From Collinsella sp. (GTDB lineage: Bacteria; Actinomycetota; Coriobacteriia; Coriobacteriales; Coriobacteriaceae): 5,103 bases of DNA. Positions 5,102 through 5,103 of the stretch are shown piece after piece. The DNA lies in assembly GCA_019413955.1 (NCBI GenBank), contig DXMX01000051.1:8423-13525 (forward strand), in the 5' to 3' direction. The position numbers and the translations under genes are program-made. Under the pieces are notes generated by a model, which saw only the letters and a program-made list of their open reading frames with translations, was not told where the DNA came from and made no database searches. The number at the start of each line of letters is the position of its first letter. The first letter of the stretch is position 1.

Positions 5102-5103
5102 CG

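Overview
The window looks like chromosomal DNA from a high-GC, anaerobic, gut-type actinobacterium, most plausibly a Collinsella-like member of the Coriobacteriia. This is inferred from three things: a short four-domain ribosomal protein S1 with strongly C-ending codons, an oxygen-sensitive L-cysteine desulfidase-type enzyme beside a cysteine-motif redox family protein, and the overall base composition. No 16S or other taxonomic marker is present, so the genus is a guess.

Layout. Positions 1-585 (+) hold the C-terminal part of an iron-sulfur L-cysteine desulfidase (CyuA/UPF0597). A 12-bp stem-loop and a 110-bp structured repeat (copy A) follow. A HAD-superfamily hydrolase lies on the minus strand (1537-779), convergent with the desulfidase. 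A divergent intergenic region (1538-1852) carries a candidate promoter and a hairpin that hides the Shine-Dalgarno of rpsA. rpsA (1853-3019, +) ends in a clear intrinsic terminator. A 279-bp non-coding stretch with two abutting hairpins leads to an extended -10 promoter and the class A RNase P RNA gene rnpB (3357-3720). Copy B of the structured repeat starts 9 bp after rnpB. A YigZ/IMPACT-family gene (3953-4588, +) follows and ends in a very strong hairpin terminator. This lies against a convergent C_GCAxxG_C_C-family gene (5101-4655, -), whose upstream region is outside the window.

The genes do not form one pathway. They are mostly single-gene units: a translation core gene, an RNA-processing ribozyme, and assorted metabolic or redox proteins.

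The most interesting signal is the pair of non-coding elements at 620-729 and 3730-3840. They share a conserved core (about 85% identical) inside a perfect 15-bp closing stem. The stem sequence differs between copies at seven positions, every one compensated on the other arm, and an eighth compensated pair lies in the apical helix. Both copies are flanked by CGCTG one base outside each arm, and both sit in the same orientation just downstream of a plus-strand transcript. That is the signature of a conserved structured RNA or hairpin DNA element, not of a simple sequence repeat. I do not recognise the family.
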